Part shown: positions 33,446-42,587 of the stretch, in pieces
Layout of the letters: every line of letters starts with the position of its first letter
How positions within the stretch are numbered: the stretch's first letter is position 1
Assembly: GCF_001618425.1 (NCBI RefSeq)
Contig: NZ_BDCU01000030.1
Location: 1 to 64,000 of the forward strand
Source: Nocardia fusca NBRC 14340
GTDB lineage: Bacteria > Actinomycetota > Actinomycetes > Mycobacteriales > Mycobacteriaceae
Direction of reading: 5' to 3'
Length of the DNA stretch: 64,000 nt
Notes under the pieces: generated by a model
The model's database searches: none
Seen by the model: only the letters and a program-made list of their open reading frames with translations
What the model was told of the DNA's origin: nothing
Made by a program: the position numbers and the translations under genes

Positions 33446-34057
33446 TCAGCCGACGATCAACGGCGCGATATAGGTCCGCGCGAATTCCGCGAGCTGGTCC
33501 TCGGTTTCGAGGTTCAGCGCGCTGACGGGTTGCAGGATCAGCGAGTGGACCACCCGGCTCGCGATCTCGACCCGGGTCGTGAGATCGGGGATCTCGGGGA
33601 GCCCCCGCCGGCGTATCGCCTCGGCGAGGAGAGTGGTGGCCACACCGACGGCCATGGTGAAGAAGGGCCCACCCTCGGTGGTCACCTGGGGCAGTAACCG
33701 GCCGGGTTCGAGCGCCAACACCCGCTTGATCATGCCGTGGGTTCGCCAGCGCGTGATCACCGTGACGAACACGTCGGCGACGATGGCCTCCGGACCGGCG
33801 TGTCGCGCGGGAATGTCCTCGAGTTCGGCGAGCAGGGTGCCCACCTCGCGCGCGCTCACCGCGCGGACGAGATCGTCGCGCGAACCGATCCGCCGATAGA
33901 TGGTGCCGCGGTCGACCGCCGCCTGCCGGGCGATATCGCCGATGGTCGTCTTCTTCACCCCGAACGTCTCGAACTGCACGAGCGCGGCATCGAGGATGCG
34001 GGTTTCGATGCCGTCGGCGGAGGACCGGTCTTGCGAGGTAGGGGTGGGGGCGGACAC
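33446..34057 (-). CDS. TetR-family transcriptional regulator
   Basis: A 203-residue repressor. The N-terminal helix-turn-helix is ILDAALVQFETFGVKKTTIG with IARQAAVDRGTIYRRIGSRD; the C-terminal part is a helical ligand domain. It is divergent from the oxidation operon that starts at 34155, with 97 bases between the starts. That gap has a GTTGCGACAAC palindrome and nearby GTTGC copies. It most likely represses the operon and itself. Confidence 0.88.
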   Translation of the reverse strand: MSAPTPTSQDRSSADGIETRILDAALVQFETFGVKKTTIGDIARQAAVDRGTIYRRIGSRDDLVRAVSAREVGTLLAELEDIPARHAGPEAIVADVFVTVITRWRTHGMIKRVLALEPGRLLPQVTTEGGPFFTMAVGVATTLLAEAIRRRGLPEIPDLTTRVEIASRVVHSLILQPVSALNLETEDQLAEFARTYIAPLIVG

Positions 34058-34087
34058 GGGACCACGCTAGCAGCGATCAGCATTTCT

Positions 34088-34138
34088 GCAACAATCAGAA
34101 AGAATTTGTTGCGACAACATTGCAAGGCAATCTGTTGC
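34088..34138. promoter_or_regulatory. candidate TetR operator region
   Basis: The perfect palindrome gttgcgacaac (34108-34118) is flanked by an inverted GCAACAA (34088-34094) and a third CTGTTGC (34132-34138), all within the 97-bp gap between the TetR gene and the divergent operon. Repetition of the GTTGC half-site suggests cooperative binding of two dimers. Confidence 0.55.
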
Positions 34139-34154
34139 ATTGTACGGTCGACGT

Positions 34155-35036
34155 ATGGCTGACGACAGTGCCACCACGAGCACCTACCGGGAAGAAGCCC
34201 ACGCGATCCACGCCCGCGATGTGAGCTTCGACTTCTCGACGGTTCCCATGCACTACATCCCCGGAGAAGTGCTGGCGACCCACGTGACCAATGTGATGCA
34301 CCTGGTACTGCCGGAAGGCGAGCGGGCGATGGCCGCGTGCCTGGCCGAAGCGCTCCCCGCGATCGACGACGAACGCCTGCGCGAAGAGGTGACGGGGTTC
34401 ATCGGCCAGGAGTCGATGCACGCGAGCAGCCACGAGGGCGCCCGCAAACACCTGCAGTCCATCGGGCTCGACGTCGACTCCTACGTCGAGAAGATCGCCT
34501 GGCTGGTCGACCGGGTACTGGGCGAGCACGGACTGAGCGGCCGCGCCAAGGAGGAATGGCTCAAGGAACGCCTGGGGCTGTTCGCGGGAATGGAACACTT
34601 CACCGCGGTGATCGGCGAGTGGCTGCTCGAATCGGAGATGCTCGAGGAACTCGGCATGCATCCGACGATGCTCGATCTGGTGCGATGGCACGGCGCGGAA
34701 GAGGTCGAGCACCGCAGCGTGGTCTTCGACGCCTATATGCACGTCGACGGCGGGTACGCCCGGCGCGTACGCACGGGTCTGCTCGCCAGCGGGCTGCTGC
34801 TGCCGCTGTTCGTGATCTCCACCGCCTACCTGTACCGCAAGGATCCGAGCCCGGCCAAGGGCCGGTTCTGGGGTCAGCAGTTCGTCAGCGCCACGATGCG
34901 CGGTGTGATCCCCAGCTTCACCACGTTCTTCACCGAGATGCCGCGCTACCTGCGGCCGAGCTTCCATCCCTCCCAGCTCGGCTCCATGGACAACGCCCTG
35001 CGCTATCTGGCGCACTCCCCCGCCGCGCGCTCATGA
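34155..35036 (+). CDS. metal-dependent hydrolase family protein (PF10118-like)
   Basis: A 293-residue protein of the predicted metal-dependent hydrolase family. Several Glu/His motifs could form a diiron-like site: GQESMHASSH, GMEHFTAVIGE and WHGAEEVEHRS. A hydrophobic segment (LLASGLLLPLFVISTAYL, about 200-217) may attach it to the membrane. The ATG at 34155 is preferred over a TTG at 34140. It is the first gene of the TetR-controlled operon, and its stop overlaps the reductase start. Members occur with lipid- and sterol-modifying oxidoreductases; the true reaction is unknown. Confidence 0.8.
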   Translation: MADDSATTSTYREEAHAIHARDVSFDFSTVPMHYIPGEVLATHVTNVMHLVLPEGERAMAACLAEALPAIDDERLREEVTGFIGQESMHASSHEGARKHLQSIGLDVDSYVEKIAWLVDRVLGEHGLSGRAKEEWLKERLGLFAGMEHFTAVIGEWLLESEMLEELGMHPTMLDLVRWHGAEEVEHRSVVFDAYMHVDGGYARRVRTGLLASGLLLPLFVISTAYLYRKDPSPAKGRFWGQQFVSATMRGVIPSFTTFFTEMPRYLRPSFHPSQLGSMDNALRYLAHSPAARS

Positions 35037-36061
35037 CCACCACGCACCCCGCGCCCCCGAGCCTGCGGATGCTCGCCCTGGCGGTGGATGTGTACAAGAA
35101 GGTGTTCACCAATCCCGCGCTCTCGCCCCCGAACCCGGTGCGCCGCAGCGGCTTCGACCTCGACGTCGTCGTGGGCGCGGTACGGGAGGAGGCCCGCGAC
35201 GTGGTCTCGCTGACCCTGCTCCGGGCAGACGGCGAGCAGCTGCCGGCGTGGCGGCCCGGCTCCCATATCGACGTCTTCCTGCCGTCGGGGCGGCAACGCC
35301 AGTACTCGCTGTGCGGCGACCCCGCCGACCGCCACCGCTACCGGATCGCGGTCCGCCGGATACCGGACGGCGGCGGGGGCTCGCTCGAGGTCCACGACCT
35401 GCGCCCCGGTGACGCATTGCGGATCCGCGGCCCGCGCAACGCGTTCACCTTCGTCGATTCCGCGCCGTCCTACCTCTTCGTCGCCGCCGGCATCGGCATC
35501 ACCCCCATCCTGCCGATGGCGCATGCGGCCGGGGATCGCGGGCGACTGATCTATCTCGGCCGCTCCCGGGAAACCATGCCGTTTCTCGGCGAACTGCCGG
35601 CCGGCAGCGATATCCGTCCCGACGACGAGGCCGGTGCACCCGATATCCCGGCGCTCCTGGCGACCACCCGGCCCGGCGCCGCGGTGTACGTCTGCGGACC
35701 GCCACCGGTCCTCGAGGCCGCCCAGCGTTCCCTGTTCGCACTGAACCCGGCCGGATCGCTGCATACCGAACGGTTCTCGGCGCCACCGGTGCGCGACGGC
35801 CACGAATTCGACCTCACCCTCGCCAGATCCGGGCGCCAGGTCCGGGTCGGCGCCACCGAGACGACACTCGACGCCATCCGCCGAGTCGAGCCCGATGTCG
35901 TCTACTCCTGCCGCCAGGGTTTCTGCGGCACCTGCAAGATCGGCGTCGCGGCCGGTTCGGTCGACCACCGCGACCGTCTGCTGAGCGACAGCGAACGCGC
36001 CGGCCACATGCTCACCTGTGTCTCCCGGTCGGCCGGCGGACCGCTGGTACTCGATCTCTGA
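35033..36061 (+). CDS. ferredoxin reductase with 2Fe-2S domain (phthalate dioxygenase reductase type)
   Basis: A 342-residue electron-transfer protein. It has an FMN/FAD-binding barrel (RQYSLCGDP), an NAD-binding domain (FVAAGIGITPILPMAH; VYVCGPPPVLEAA) and a C-terminal plant-type 2Fe-2S domain (SCRQGFCGTCKIG, then a Cys in MLTCVSRS). It passes electrons from NAD(P)H to an oxygenase or hydroxylase. In this operon the partner may be the PF10118-like protein directly upstream, with which it is translationally coupled (ATGA), since the monooxygenase downstream is self-sufficient in NADPH use. Confidence 0.9.
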   Translation: MTTTHPAPPSLRMLALAVDVYKKVFTNPALSPPNPVRRSGFDLDVVVGAVREEARDVVSLTLLRADGEQLPAWRPGSHIDVFLPSGRQRQYSLCGDPADRHRYRIAVRRIPDGGGGSLEVHDLRPGDALRIRGPRNAFTFVDSAPSYLFVAAGIGITPILPMAHAAGDRGRLIYLGRSRETMPFLGELPAGSDIRPDDEAGAPDIPALLATTRPGAAVYVCGPPPVLEAAQRSLFALNPAGSLHTERFSAPPVRDGHEFDLTLARSGRQVRVGATETTLDAIRRVEPDVVYSCRQGFCGTCKIGVAAGSVDHRDRLLSDSERAGHMLTCVSRSAGGPLVLDL

Positions 36062-36081
36062 TCCGAAAGGCCCTCAGCCCT

Positions 36082-36585
36082 ATGAGCGCTCGATTCGCCC
36101 TGTCCCCCTCCGACGACGCCTTCCTGGACACCGCCGCCCACCGCTACACCCATATCGTCGATATCCCGGCCCCACCGCCGCAGGTGTGGGACACGCTGAT
36201 CGCCGACGACGCGCTGGTGTCGTGGTCGGCAGTCGTCACGGCGGCGAAGTGGACCTCACCGCGGCCTTTCGGTGTCGGCACCACCCGGGATGTCACCCTC
36301 GGTGGCCTGATCCGGCTGGCGGAACGTTTCTACCGGTGGGACGAGGGTTCCCGGATGACCTTCACCGTGGACGCCGCCTCGGTGCCCGGGCTGCACCGGT
36401 TCGCCGAGGACATCACCCTGCTCCCGCTGGCCACGGGGACCCGGATCATCTGGACCTTCGCCCTCGAGGGCAGCGCGGTACTGCGTCCGCTGCTGGCCGC
36501 GGCGAGCCCGGTGAACCGTTTCGTCACCAAGACCATCGCCGCCGGCACCGGCCGCCGGGTCCGCACCGAGACGGTGGGGGCATGA
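36082..36585 (+). CDS. SRPBCC-family (polyketide cyclase-like) protein
   Basis: A 167-residue ligand-binding protein with a START-like fold pattern: YTHIVDIPAPPPQVWDTLIA, a RPFGVGTTRDVTL strand pair and a C-terminal helix (LLAAASPVNRFVTKTI). It probably binds a hydrophobic substrate for neighbouring enzymes. It lies between the reductase and the monooxygenase, and its stop overlaps the monooxygenase ATG. Confidence 0.8.
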   Translation: MSARFALSPSDDAFLDTAAHRYTHIVDIPAPPPQVWDTLIADDALVSWSAVVTAAKWTSPRPFGVGTTRDVTLGGLIRLAERFYRWDEGSRMTFTVDAASVPGLHRFAEDITLLPLATGTRIIWTFALEGSAVLRPLLAAASPVNRFVTKTIAAGTGRRVRTETVGA

Positions 36586-38051
36586 TGAACGACCGCGCAC
36601 CGGAACACCACAGCATCGTCGTACTCGGCGCCGGATTCGGCGGAATCGGGCTGGCGATCAAATTACGCGAGGCCGGTTTCGACGACCTGGTGCTGCTCGA
36701 ACGCGCCGACGATCTCGGCGGCACCTGGCAGGCCAACACCTATCCCGGCTGCGCCTGCGATGTCCCGTCCCAGCTCTACAGCTACTCGTTCGCGCCCAAC
36801 CCGGATTGGTCCCGCACCTACGGCCAACAGCGCGAGATCCTGGAGTACCTACGCCGGGTCGCCACCGACCACGATGTGGTGCGCCATATCCGGCTGGGCA
36901 CCGAACTGACCGAGGCCCGCTGGGACGAGGCGGCCCACCTGTGGCGGATCCAGACCTCGCGCGGTCCGCTCACGGCCGACTTCTTCATCTCCGCCGCCGG
37001 TGTCTTCGCCGAGGCCAAATACCCCGAACTCCCCGGTATCGACACCTTCGAGGGCACCGCGTTCCATTCGCTGCACTGGGACCACGACCACGACCTCACC
37101 GATGAGCGGGTGGCGGTGATCGGGACCGGCGCCTCCGCGGTCCAGTTCGTTCCCGAGATCGCGCCACGGGTGGCCGCGCTGACGGTGTTCCAGCGGTCCG
37201 CGCCGTGGATCGTGCCGCGGATGGACCGCCCGACACTGGGTGTCGAGCGCTCCCTGCTGCGCCGTCTCCCGCTCGCGCAGAAGGCGATCCGCGGTACCTG
37301 GTACACCCTGATCGAAGGGTTCGGCCTGGTCGGGTTCGTCGACAATCGCTTCCGTCACCCGTACGAGATGCTCGGCCGGCTCCAATTGCTGCGCCAGATC
37401 CGCGATCCGGAGCTGCGCCGCAAGGCCACCCCCGATTACATCATCGGCTGTAAACGCGCGATCTTCTCCGACGCCTACCTGCCGGCGCTGGACCGGGAGA
37501 ACGTCGAGGTGGTCACCGACGGTATCGCCGAGGTGCGCCCGCACTCCGTCCTCACCCGCGCCGGTGTGGAGATCCCGGTCGACACCATCATCTACGGCAC
37601 CGGGTTCACTTCCATTCCGACCGCTTTCGAGCGGATCGTCGGCCGCGACGATATCTCGATCGCCGACCTGTACCACAGGCGGCCGCAGACCTATCTGGGT
37701 GCGGCGATGGCCGGTTTCCCGAACTTCTTCTGCACGCTCGGCCCCTTCGGCGCCGCCGGCAACCAATCCGCCATCTTCATGCTCGAATCGCAGATCGCCT
37801 ACATCGTCGACGCGCTACAGACCCTGCGCGCCCGCGGCGCCCGCCGGGTGGAGGTGCGGCAGGAGACCCAGGATGCGTTCGTCGAGGAGATGGCCCGGCG
37901 CAGCGCGGACACGGTCTGGCTGACCGGCGGCTGCCAGAGCTACTACACCACTCCCGACGGCGGCAATGCGGGTCTCTACCCGAACTGGAGTTTCGAATAC
38001 CGGCGGCGCACCAAGCAGTTCGACGCCGAATCCTACGAGGTGACCCGATGA
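36582..38051 (+). CDS. flavin-containing monooxygenase, Baeyer-Villiger type
   Basis: A 489-residue FAD/NADPH monooxygenase. Two Rossmann motifs are visible (VLGAGFGGIG near the N-terminus; VAVIGTGASAVQF about 180). The Baeyer-Villiger fingerprint FxGxxxHxxxW is present as FEGTAFHSLHW. YGTGFTSIP near the C-terminal third is also typical. It would insert oxygen next to a ketone or oxidise a heteroatom. The next four genes (SDR, esterase, FadD) could process the ester formed. ATG at 36582 overlaps the SRPBCC stop; Met2 is equally possible. It resembles MymA of the mycobacterial mymA operon in context. Confidence 0.88.
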   Translation: MMNDRAPEHHSIVVLGAGFGGIGLAIKLREAGFDDLVLLERADDLGGTWQANTYPGCACDVPSQLYSYSFAPNPDWSRTYGQQREILEYLRRVATDHDVVRHIRLGTELTEARWDEAAHLWRIQTSRGPLTADFFISAAGVFAEAKYPELPGIDTFEGTAFHSLHWDHDHDLTDERVAVIGTGASAVQFVPEIAPRVAALTVFQRSAPWIVPRMDRPTLGVERSLLRRLPLAQKAIRGTWYTLIEGFGLVGFVDNRFRHPYEMLGRLQLLRQIRDPELRRKATPDYIIGCKRAIFSDAYLPALDRENVEVVTDGIAEVRPHSVLTRAGVEIPVDTIIYGTGFTSIPTAFERIVGRDDISIADLYHRRPQTYLGAAMAGFPNFFCTLGPFGAAGNQSAIFMLESQIAYIVDALQTLRARGARRVEVRQETQDAFVEEMARRSADTVWLTGGCQSYYTTPDGGNAGLYPNWSFEYRRRTKQFDAESYEVTR

Positions 38052-38926
38052 GACCCACGCTCCCCGACCCGCTGGGCTGGCTCTCGCCTTCCGCGACCTT
38101 CGACGTGAAGGGTAAGACGGTGCTGGTCACCGGCGCGGGCCAGGGCATCGGACGCGAACTCGTCACCCTCCTGCACCGGCGCGGCGCGGTGGTGGTCGTG
38201 GTCGATATCGACGAGGCGGCCGCCCGGCGCACGGCGCGCGACCTGGGTTCGCGCGCGGTCGGTCTGGCCGGGGATGTCGCCGACCGCGGCCGGATGGAAG
38301 AGGTGATCGCCGAGGTCGCCGAGCAGTTCGGTGGTCTCGATGTGGTGGTCGCCAATGCCGGGGTCACCCCAATACCCGCGACCATCCGGAGCATGGATCC
38401 GGCCGATTTCGACCGGGTCATGAGCATCAACCTCACCGGGGTGTTCAACACCGTGCATCCGGCGCTCGACCATATCGTGCGGTCCCGGGGCCACGTGGTC
38501 GTCGTCTCCTCCTGCGCCGCTTTCGCACCGGGTATGGGCGGCTCACCCTATATGGTCAGCAAGGCCGCGGTGGAGCAGCTGGGACGGGCACTGCGGGTGG
38601 AGCTCGGCGCCTCCGGCGCCACCGCCGGGATCGCCTACTTCGGGGTCGTGGAGACCGCGATGACCCATGACATGCTCGACGCCGACGATCTGGGCCGCCG
38701 CATCAACGATCTGCTGCCGTGGCCGCTCAACGTACGCATCACCGCCGCAGAGGCCGCCCGGACCATCGCCGACGGGATCGCGCGCCGCGCCGCGCGGACC
38801 ATCGCCCCCAGTGGCTGGCAGCCCTACGCCCTGCTGCGCGGGGCGATCAATACCGTGCTGGACCGGCGGCTCGCCGCCGATTCGACAGTGCACGAACTGG
38901 TCCGCGCGATCGAGCGGCGCCGATGA
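38048..38926 (+). CDS. short-chain dehydrogenase/reductase
   Basis: A 292-residue classical SDR. It has the NAD(P) motif VTGAGQGIGRE, VVANAGV, the catalytic Ser in VVSSCAAF and YMVSK. A C-terminal extension of about 60 residues ends in Arg. It would supply or remove a ketone for the monooxygenase. Start overlaps the preceding stop (ATGA), as does its stop with the esterase start. Confidence 0.88.
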   Translation: MRPTLPDPLGWLSPSATFDVKGKTVLVTGAGQGIGRELVTLLHRRGAVVVVVDIDEAAARRTARDLGSRAVGLAGDVADRGRMEEVIAEVAEQFGGLDVVVANAGVTPIPATIRSMDPADFDRVMSINLTGVFNTVHPALDHIVRSRGHVVVVSSCAAFAPGMGGSPYMVSKAAVEQLGRALRVELGASGATAGIAYFGVVETAMTHDMLDADDLGRRINDLLPWPLNVRITAAEAARTIADGIARRAARTIAPSGWQPYALLRGAINTVLDRRLAADSTVHELVRAIERRR

Positions 38927-39855
38927 GCGAACCGGCGCGCGGATCACTGCGGGCCCGGTACGTCCGGCGACTGTCCGCGCTCACCGCGCGCCGTCTGGCG
39001 CAGTTCACGCCGGTCAACACCTACACCTTGCCCGCTTCCCGGGCCCTGATCGACCAGGCCCTGCGCGCGGCCGCACCCACGCTGCGCGGCACAACGGCCG
39101 ATCGGGTGCGTCACGGCACGATCACGGGTGAATGGGTTCGTGGACCGCGGGCGACCCGGACCGATGCCGTGATCCTCTACCTCCACGGCGGCGGATTCGT
39201 CGCCGGATCCGCCGCCGGGTACCGCGGGGTGGCCGCGCGGCTGTCCACCGCGACGCGGTTGCCGGTGTTCACGCTCGACTACCGGCTCGCACCAGAACAT
39301 CCGTATCCGGCGGCGCCCCAGGATGTCGCCGCCGCCTTCGCGTGGCTGATGTCACGAGGGCACCGCCCCGGCCGGATCGTGATCGCGGGCGATTCGGCGG
39401 GCGGCTTCCTCGCCGCCGATTTCGCCATCTCCCACGCGCGCGACGGGTCCGCCCCGCCCGCGGGCCTCGTTCTCTTCTCGCCGATGACGGATCTGAGTCT
39501 CGCGCTCGCCGCCGGATTCCCGGGGGCGGCGGACGAGGGACTGCTGTCGCCGGGGCTGTCGCGACGTGCGGTCGCGCATTTCACCCCGGCTCCCTACGAT
39601 CTGCGCCCCGTGCGCGGAATGCCGCTGCCCCCGGCCCTGATCCACACCAGCGATACCGAATTCTTCGGCGGCGACGGCGTCACCCTCGCCGAACGCTGGA
39701 CCGGCGCCGGCGCCGGCTGCGAATTGCGGGTGTGGCGCGACCAGATGCACGCCTTCCAGGTGCTGCCCGCCCTCGTGCCCGAATCACGCCTCGCCTACCG
39801 GGAGGCGGCCCGCTTCGTCTCCTCGGTCCTCGACACCACCGCCGCCGCGGTCTGA
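38923..39855 (+). CDS. alpha/beta hydrolase (hormone-sensitive-lipase type esterase)
   Basis: A 310-residue esterase. YLHGGGF gives the oxyanion-hole motif, GDSAGG the nucleophile Ser, and the C-terminal DQMHAFQ the catalytic His. The family includes mycobacterial LipR-like enzymes. It follows the monooxygenase and SDR and could cleave the ester produced by Baeyer-Villiger oxidation. ATG at 38923 overlaps the SDR stop; upstream frame extension is a shadow. Confidence 0.88.
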   Translation: MSEPARGSLRARYVRRLSALTARRLAQFTPVNTYTLPASRALIDQALRAAAPTLRGTTADRVRHGTITGEWVRGPRATRTDAVILYLHGGGFVAGSAAGYRGVAARLSTATRLPVFTLDYRLAPEHPYPAAPQDVAAAFAWLMSRGHRPGRIVIAGDSAGGFLAADFAISHARDGSAPPAGLVLFSPMTDLSLALAAGFPGAADEGLLSPGLSRRAVAHFTPAPYDLRPVRGMPLPPALIHTSDTEFFGGDGVTLAERWTGAGAGCELRVWRDQMHAFQVLPALVPESRLAYREAARFVSSVLDTTAAAV

Positions 39856-39872
39856 TCCGGAAAGGCCCAGCT

Positions 39873-41699
39873 GTGAGCACAGCTCGCTTCCCCACCCTCC
39901 CTGCCGCGTTCCAGCACATCGCCACTGTGGACCCCGCCGCGGTCGCGCTGCGGACCCCGGGTGACGCGCAGACCCTGACCTGGTCCGAGTACGCCACCCA
40001 GGTCCGCGAGTTCGCCGCAGGCCTCGACGGGCTCGGTGTGCGCCGAGGCGACACCGTCGCCCTGATGATGGGCAACCGGATCGAGTTCTACCCGCTCGAG
40101 GTGGCCGCACAGCATCTCGGCGCGACGTCCTTCTCGGTCTACAACACCCTGCCCACCGATCAGCTGAACCATGTGCTCGATAATGCCGGGGCACGGGTGG
40201 TGATCTGCGAACCGCAGTACGTCACGCGGTTACGGTCCTGCGGGGTGGAACTCGACCACATCATCTGTCTGGACGAGGCCCCCTCGGGAACTCTTTCGGT
40301 ATCCGGCGTGATCGCCGCGGCACGTGCCGATTTCGACTTCGACGCTGCCTGGCGTGGGGTGCGCGGCGACGATGTGGCCACGCTCATCTACACCTCCGGC
40401 ACCACCGGCAGCCCCAAAGGTGTGGAGACGACCCACGCCAACCTGCTGTTCCAGGTCTACGGGATCGCCGAGGTGCTCGGGATCGAATTCGGCGACACCA
40501 TCACCTCGTTCATGCCCAGCGCCCATATCGCCGACCGGCTGACCGCCCTGTACGTGCAGGAGGTACTCGGCATCCAGGTCACCTGTGTCGCCGACCCCAA
40601 GCTCATCGCGCCGGCGCTGGCGGATCTGCGCCCGACCCTGTGGGGCGCGGTTCCCCGGGTCTGGGAGAAACTCCGTGCCGCCATCGAGTACAAGGCCGCC
40701 GCGGAACCCGATGCCGAGCGGCGGGCGGCGCTGCGGTGGGCGCTGTCGGTCGCCACCGCCCGGGGCGAGCACACACTGGCCGGTACTCCGCTGCCCGACG
40801 CCCTCGCCGCCGAGTGGCGGCGCGCCGACGAACTGGTGCTGCGCGGTCTGCGCGCGGCGCTGGGGTTCGACCGGATGCGCTGGGCGCTCTCGGGCGCCGC
40901 GCCCATACCTCCCGCGACCCTGGGGTTCTTCGCCGGACTCGGTGTCCCGATCACCGAGATCTGGGGTATGTCGGAACTGTCGTGCATCTGCAGCGTCAGC
41001 CCGCCGGCCGAGGTGCGACTGGGCACCGTCGGGAAGTTGCTGCCGGGAATGGAGTACCGCACCGCGCCCGACGGGGAGTTTCTCGTCCGGGGTCCGCTGG
41101 TGATGAAAAGTTACCGGGGACAGCCGGACAAGACCGGCGAGGCGATCGACGCCGAGGGCTGGCTGCACACCGGCGATATCGTGACGGTCGACGAGGACGG
41201 ATACCTCAGGGTCGTCGACCGCAAGAAAGAGATCATCATCAATGCCTCCGGCAAGAACATGTCGCCGACGCATATCGAGAACACCATCAAGGCGGCGACC
41301 CCGCTCATCGGTGCCATGTCGGTGATCGGGGACGGCCGCCCGTACAACACCGCGCTCATCGTGCTCGACGCCGAAACCGCCGGCCCGTACGCGAAACAGC
41401 ACGGGCTGGCCGACGATTCGGCCGCCGCCCTGGCCGCCGACCCGTCGGTCATCGAAGCGATCCGGGCCGGCGTGGCCGCCGGCAACGCGCACCTGTCCCG
41501 GGTGGAACAGGTGAAACGCTTCCTCGTACTGCCGGTCTTCTGGGAGGCGGGCGGCGACGAGGTCACGCTCACCATGAAACTCAAGCGCAAGGTCGTCGCG
41601 GAGAAGTACGCGGCGCGGATCGCCGATCTCTACCGGGAGCCGCCGGCCGGCGATATCCGCGAACCCGCCGACGGACCGCAGTCCGCCTCGACGACCTGA
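39873..41699 (+). CDS. long-chain acyl-CoA synthetase (FadD type)
   Basis: A 608-residue AMP-forming enzyme. The ATP/AMP motif is LIYTSGTTGSPKGVE. AHIADRLTALYVQEVLG, WGMSELSCI and GWLHTGDIVTVDEDGYLRVV follow, with the C-terminal Lys loop (TLTMKLKRKVV). It activates a carboxylic acid, probably long-chain by its similarity to the FadD15-like branch. GTG start 39873 follows AAAGG. It closes the operon and would channel the acid released by the esterase into beta-oxidation or lipid synthesis. Confidence 0.88.
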   Translation: MSTARFPTLPAAFQHIATVDPAAVALRTPGDAQTLTWSEYATQVREFAAGLDGLGVRRGDTVALMMGNRIEFYPLEVAAQHLGATSFSVYNTLPTDQLNHVLDNAGARVVICEPQYVTRLRSCGVELDHIICLDEAPSGTLSVSGVIAAARADFDFDAAWRGVRGDDVATLIYTSGTTGSPKGVETTHANLLFQVYGIAEVLGIEFGDTITSFMPSAHIADRLTALYVQEVLGIQVTCVADPKLIAPALADLRPTLWGAVPRVWEKLRAAIEYKAAAEPDAERRAALRWALSVATARGEHTLAGTPLPDALAAEWRRADELVLRGLRAALGFDRMRWALSGAAPIPPATLGFFAGLGVPITEIWGMSELSCICSVSPPAEVRLGTVGKLLPGMEYRTAPDGEFLVRGPLVMKSYRGQPDKTGEAIDAEGWLHTGDIVTVDEDGYLRVVDRKKEIIINASGKNMSPTHIENTIKAATPLIGAMSVIGDGRPYNTALIVLDAETAGPYAKQHGLADDSAAALAADPSVIEAIRAGVAAGNAHLSRVEQVKRFLVLPVFWEAGGDEVTLTMKLKRKVVAEKYAARIADLYREPPAGDIREPADGPQSASTT

Positions 41700-41718
41700 C
41701 GCCGGCGCCCGGCCCGGC

Positions 41719-42090
41719 TCAGACCTCGAGCTCCTCCTCGATCCCGCGCAGCCGGTGCCGGGCCAGCGCGAGGTTGGCCCGGCCGCGGTCGAGGGCCAGA
41801 TACAGGAACAGACCCCTCGACTTACGGCCGGTCATGGGCCGGATGAGGTGGTACTGGCTGCTGAGCGAGATGAGGATGTCCTCGATATCCTCCTGCAGGC
41901 CCAGCTGTTCGATCGTGCGCAGCTTCGCACGCACCACCTCGGTGTTGCCGGCCGCGGCCACGTTCAGGTCCAGCGCCTTCGAGCTCCCGAGCATGCCCAG
42001 CGCCATACCGCTGTTGTAGTCCACGACGGCCGCGCCGAGGGCGCCGTCGATCGACATCATGTCCTTGAGTGCCAAATCCATATCGGACAC
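41719..42090 (-). CDS. roadblock/LC7-domain protein
   Basis: A 123-residue protein, one roadblock fold: ALGAAVVDYNSGMALGMLG, LNVAAAGNTEVVRAKLRTIE, then ILISLSSQYHLIRPMT and a C-terminal helix (RANLALARHRLRGIEEEL). Bacterial roadblock proteins usually act as regulators of MglA-type GTPases. It is the last gene of a four-gene minus-strand operon, 26 bases after the second roadblock gene. No GTPase is encoded nearby. Confidence 0.8.
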   Translation of the reverse strand: MSDMDLALKDMMSIDGALGAAVVDYNSGMALGMLGSSKALDLNVAAAGNTEVVRAKLRTIEQLGLQEDIEDILISLSSQYHLIRPMTGRKSRGLFLYLALDRGRANLALARHRLRGIEEELEV

Positions 42091-42116
42091 AGGTCGTTCC
42101 TCTCGATAATTTTCGT

Positions 42117-42587
42117 TTACTGCGTTCTTCCGTTACCGCCGGCGTCCTTCGCCACGGCGGAGAGATGTTCGGCGATCCGGCGTGCCACCGGCCGGGACTC
42201 CAGGTGCAACCGGCCGATGTTCACCTCGGGGGCGGCGAGCACGGTCAACGACGCCCAGCCGGCCGCGTAGATCACCACGTGCCCCCCGGTGCCGTCCACC
42301 ACGACCTCCTGGAACCCACCGCCCTGCGCCGTCTGGGCGAGCCGATCCGACAGCGACAGCTGAGCCGCCGCCAGCGCGGCCATCCCGGTCGGTTCGATAT
42401 GCGCGGGCAGATCATGGGTCACCAGCAGGCCGTCGCTGGACGCCACGAGCGCCCCGGTCAGCCGGGGGACGCGTTCGCGCAGCGCCCGGAGTTCCGCCGT
42501 CACCGCGGCGTGGGGATCGGAAACGGTCATCGGCACCTTGGTAAGCCTTCCCATCAGTTCACCGAGCAGATTTTTGCGCGCCGTCAC
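42117..42587 (-). CDS. roadblock/LC7-domain protein
   Basis: A 156-residue protein with one roadblock domain (about 50-150): LTGALVASSDGLLVTHDLP, TGMAALAAAQLSLSDRLAQT, VVIYAAGWASLTVLAAPEVN. The preceding N-terminal segment (LLGELMGRLTKVPM) is a short helix. The GTG at 42587 overlaps the stop of the wHTH/DUF4388-like gene as GTGA, so it is translationally coupled. Confidence 0.8.
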   Translation of the reverse strand: MTARKNLLGELMGRLTKVPMTVSDPHAAVTAELRALRERVPRLTGALVASSDGLLVTHDLPAHIEPTGMAALAAAQLSLSDRLAQTAQGGGFQEVVVDGTGGHVVIYAAGWASLTVLAAPEVNIGRLHLESRPVARRIAEHLSAVAKDAGGNGRTQ

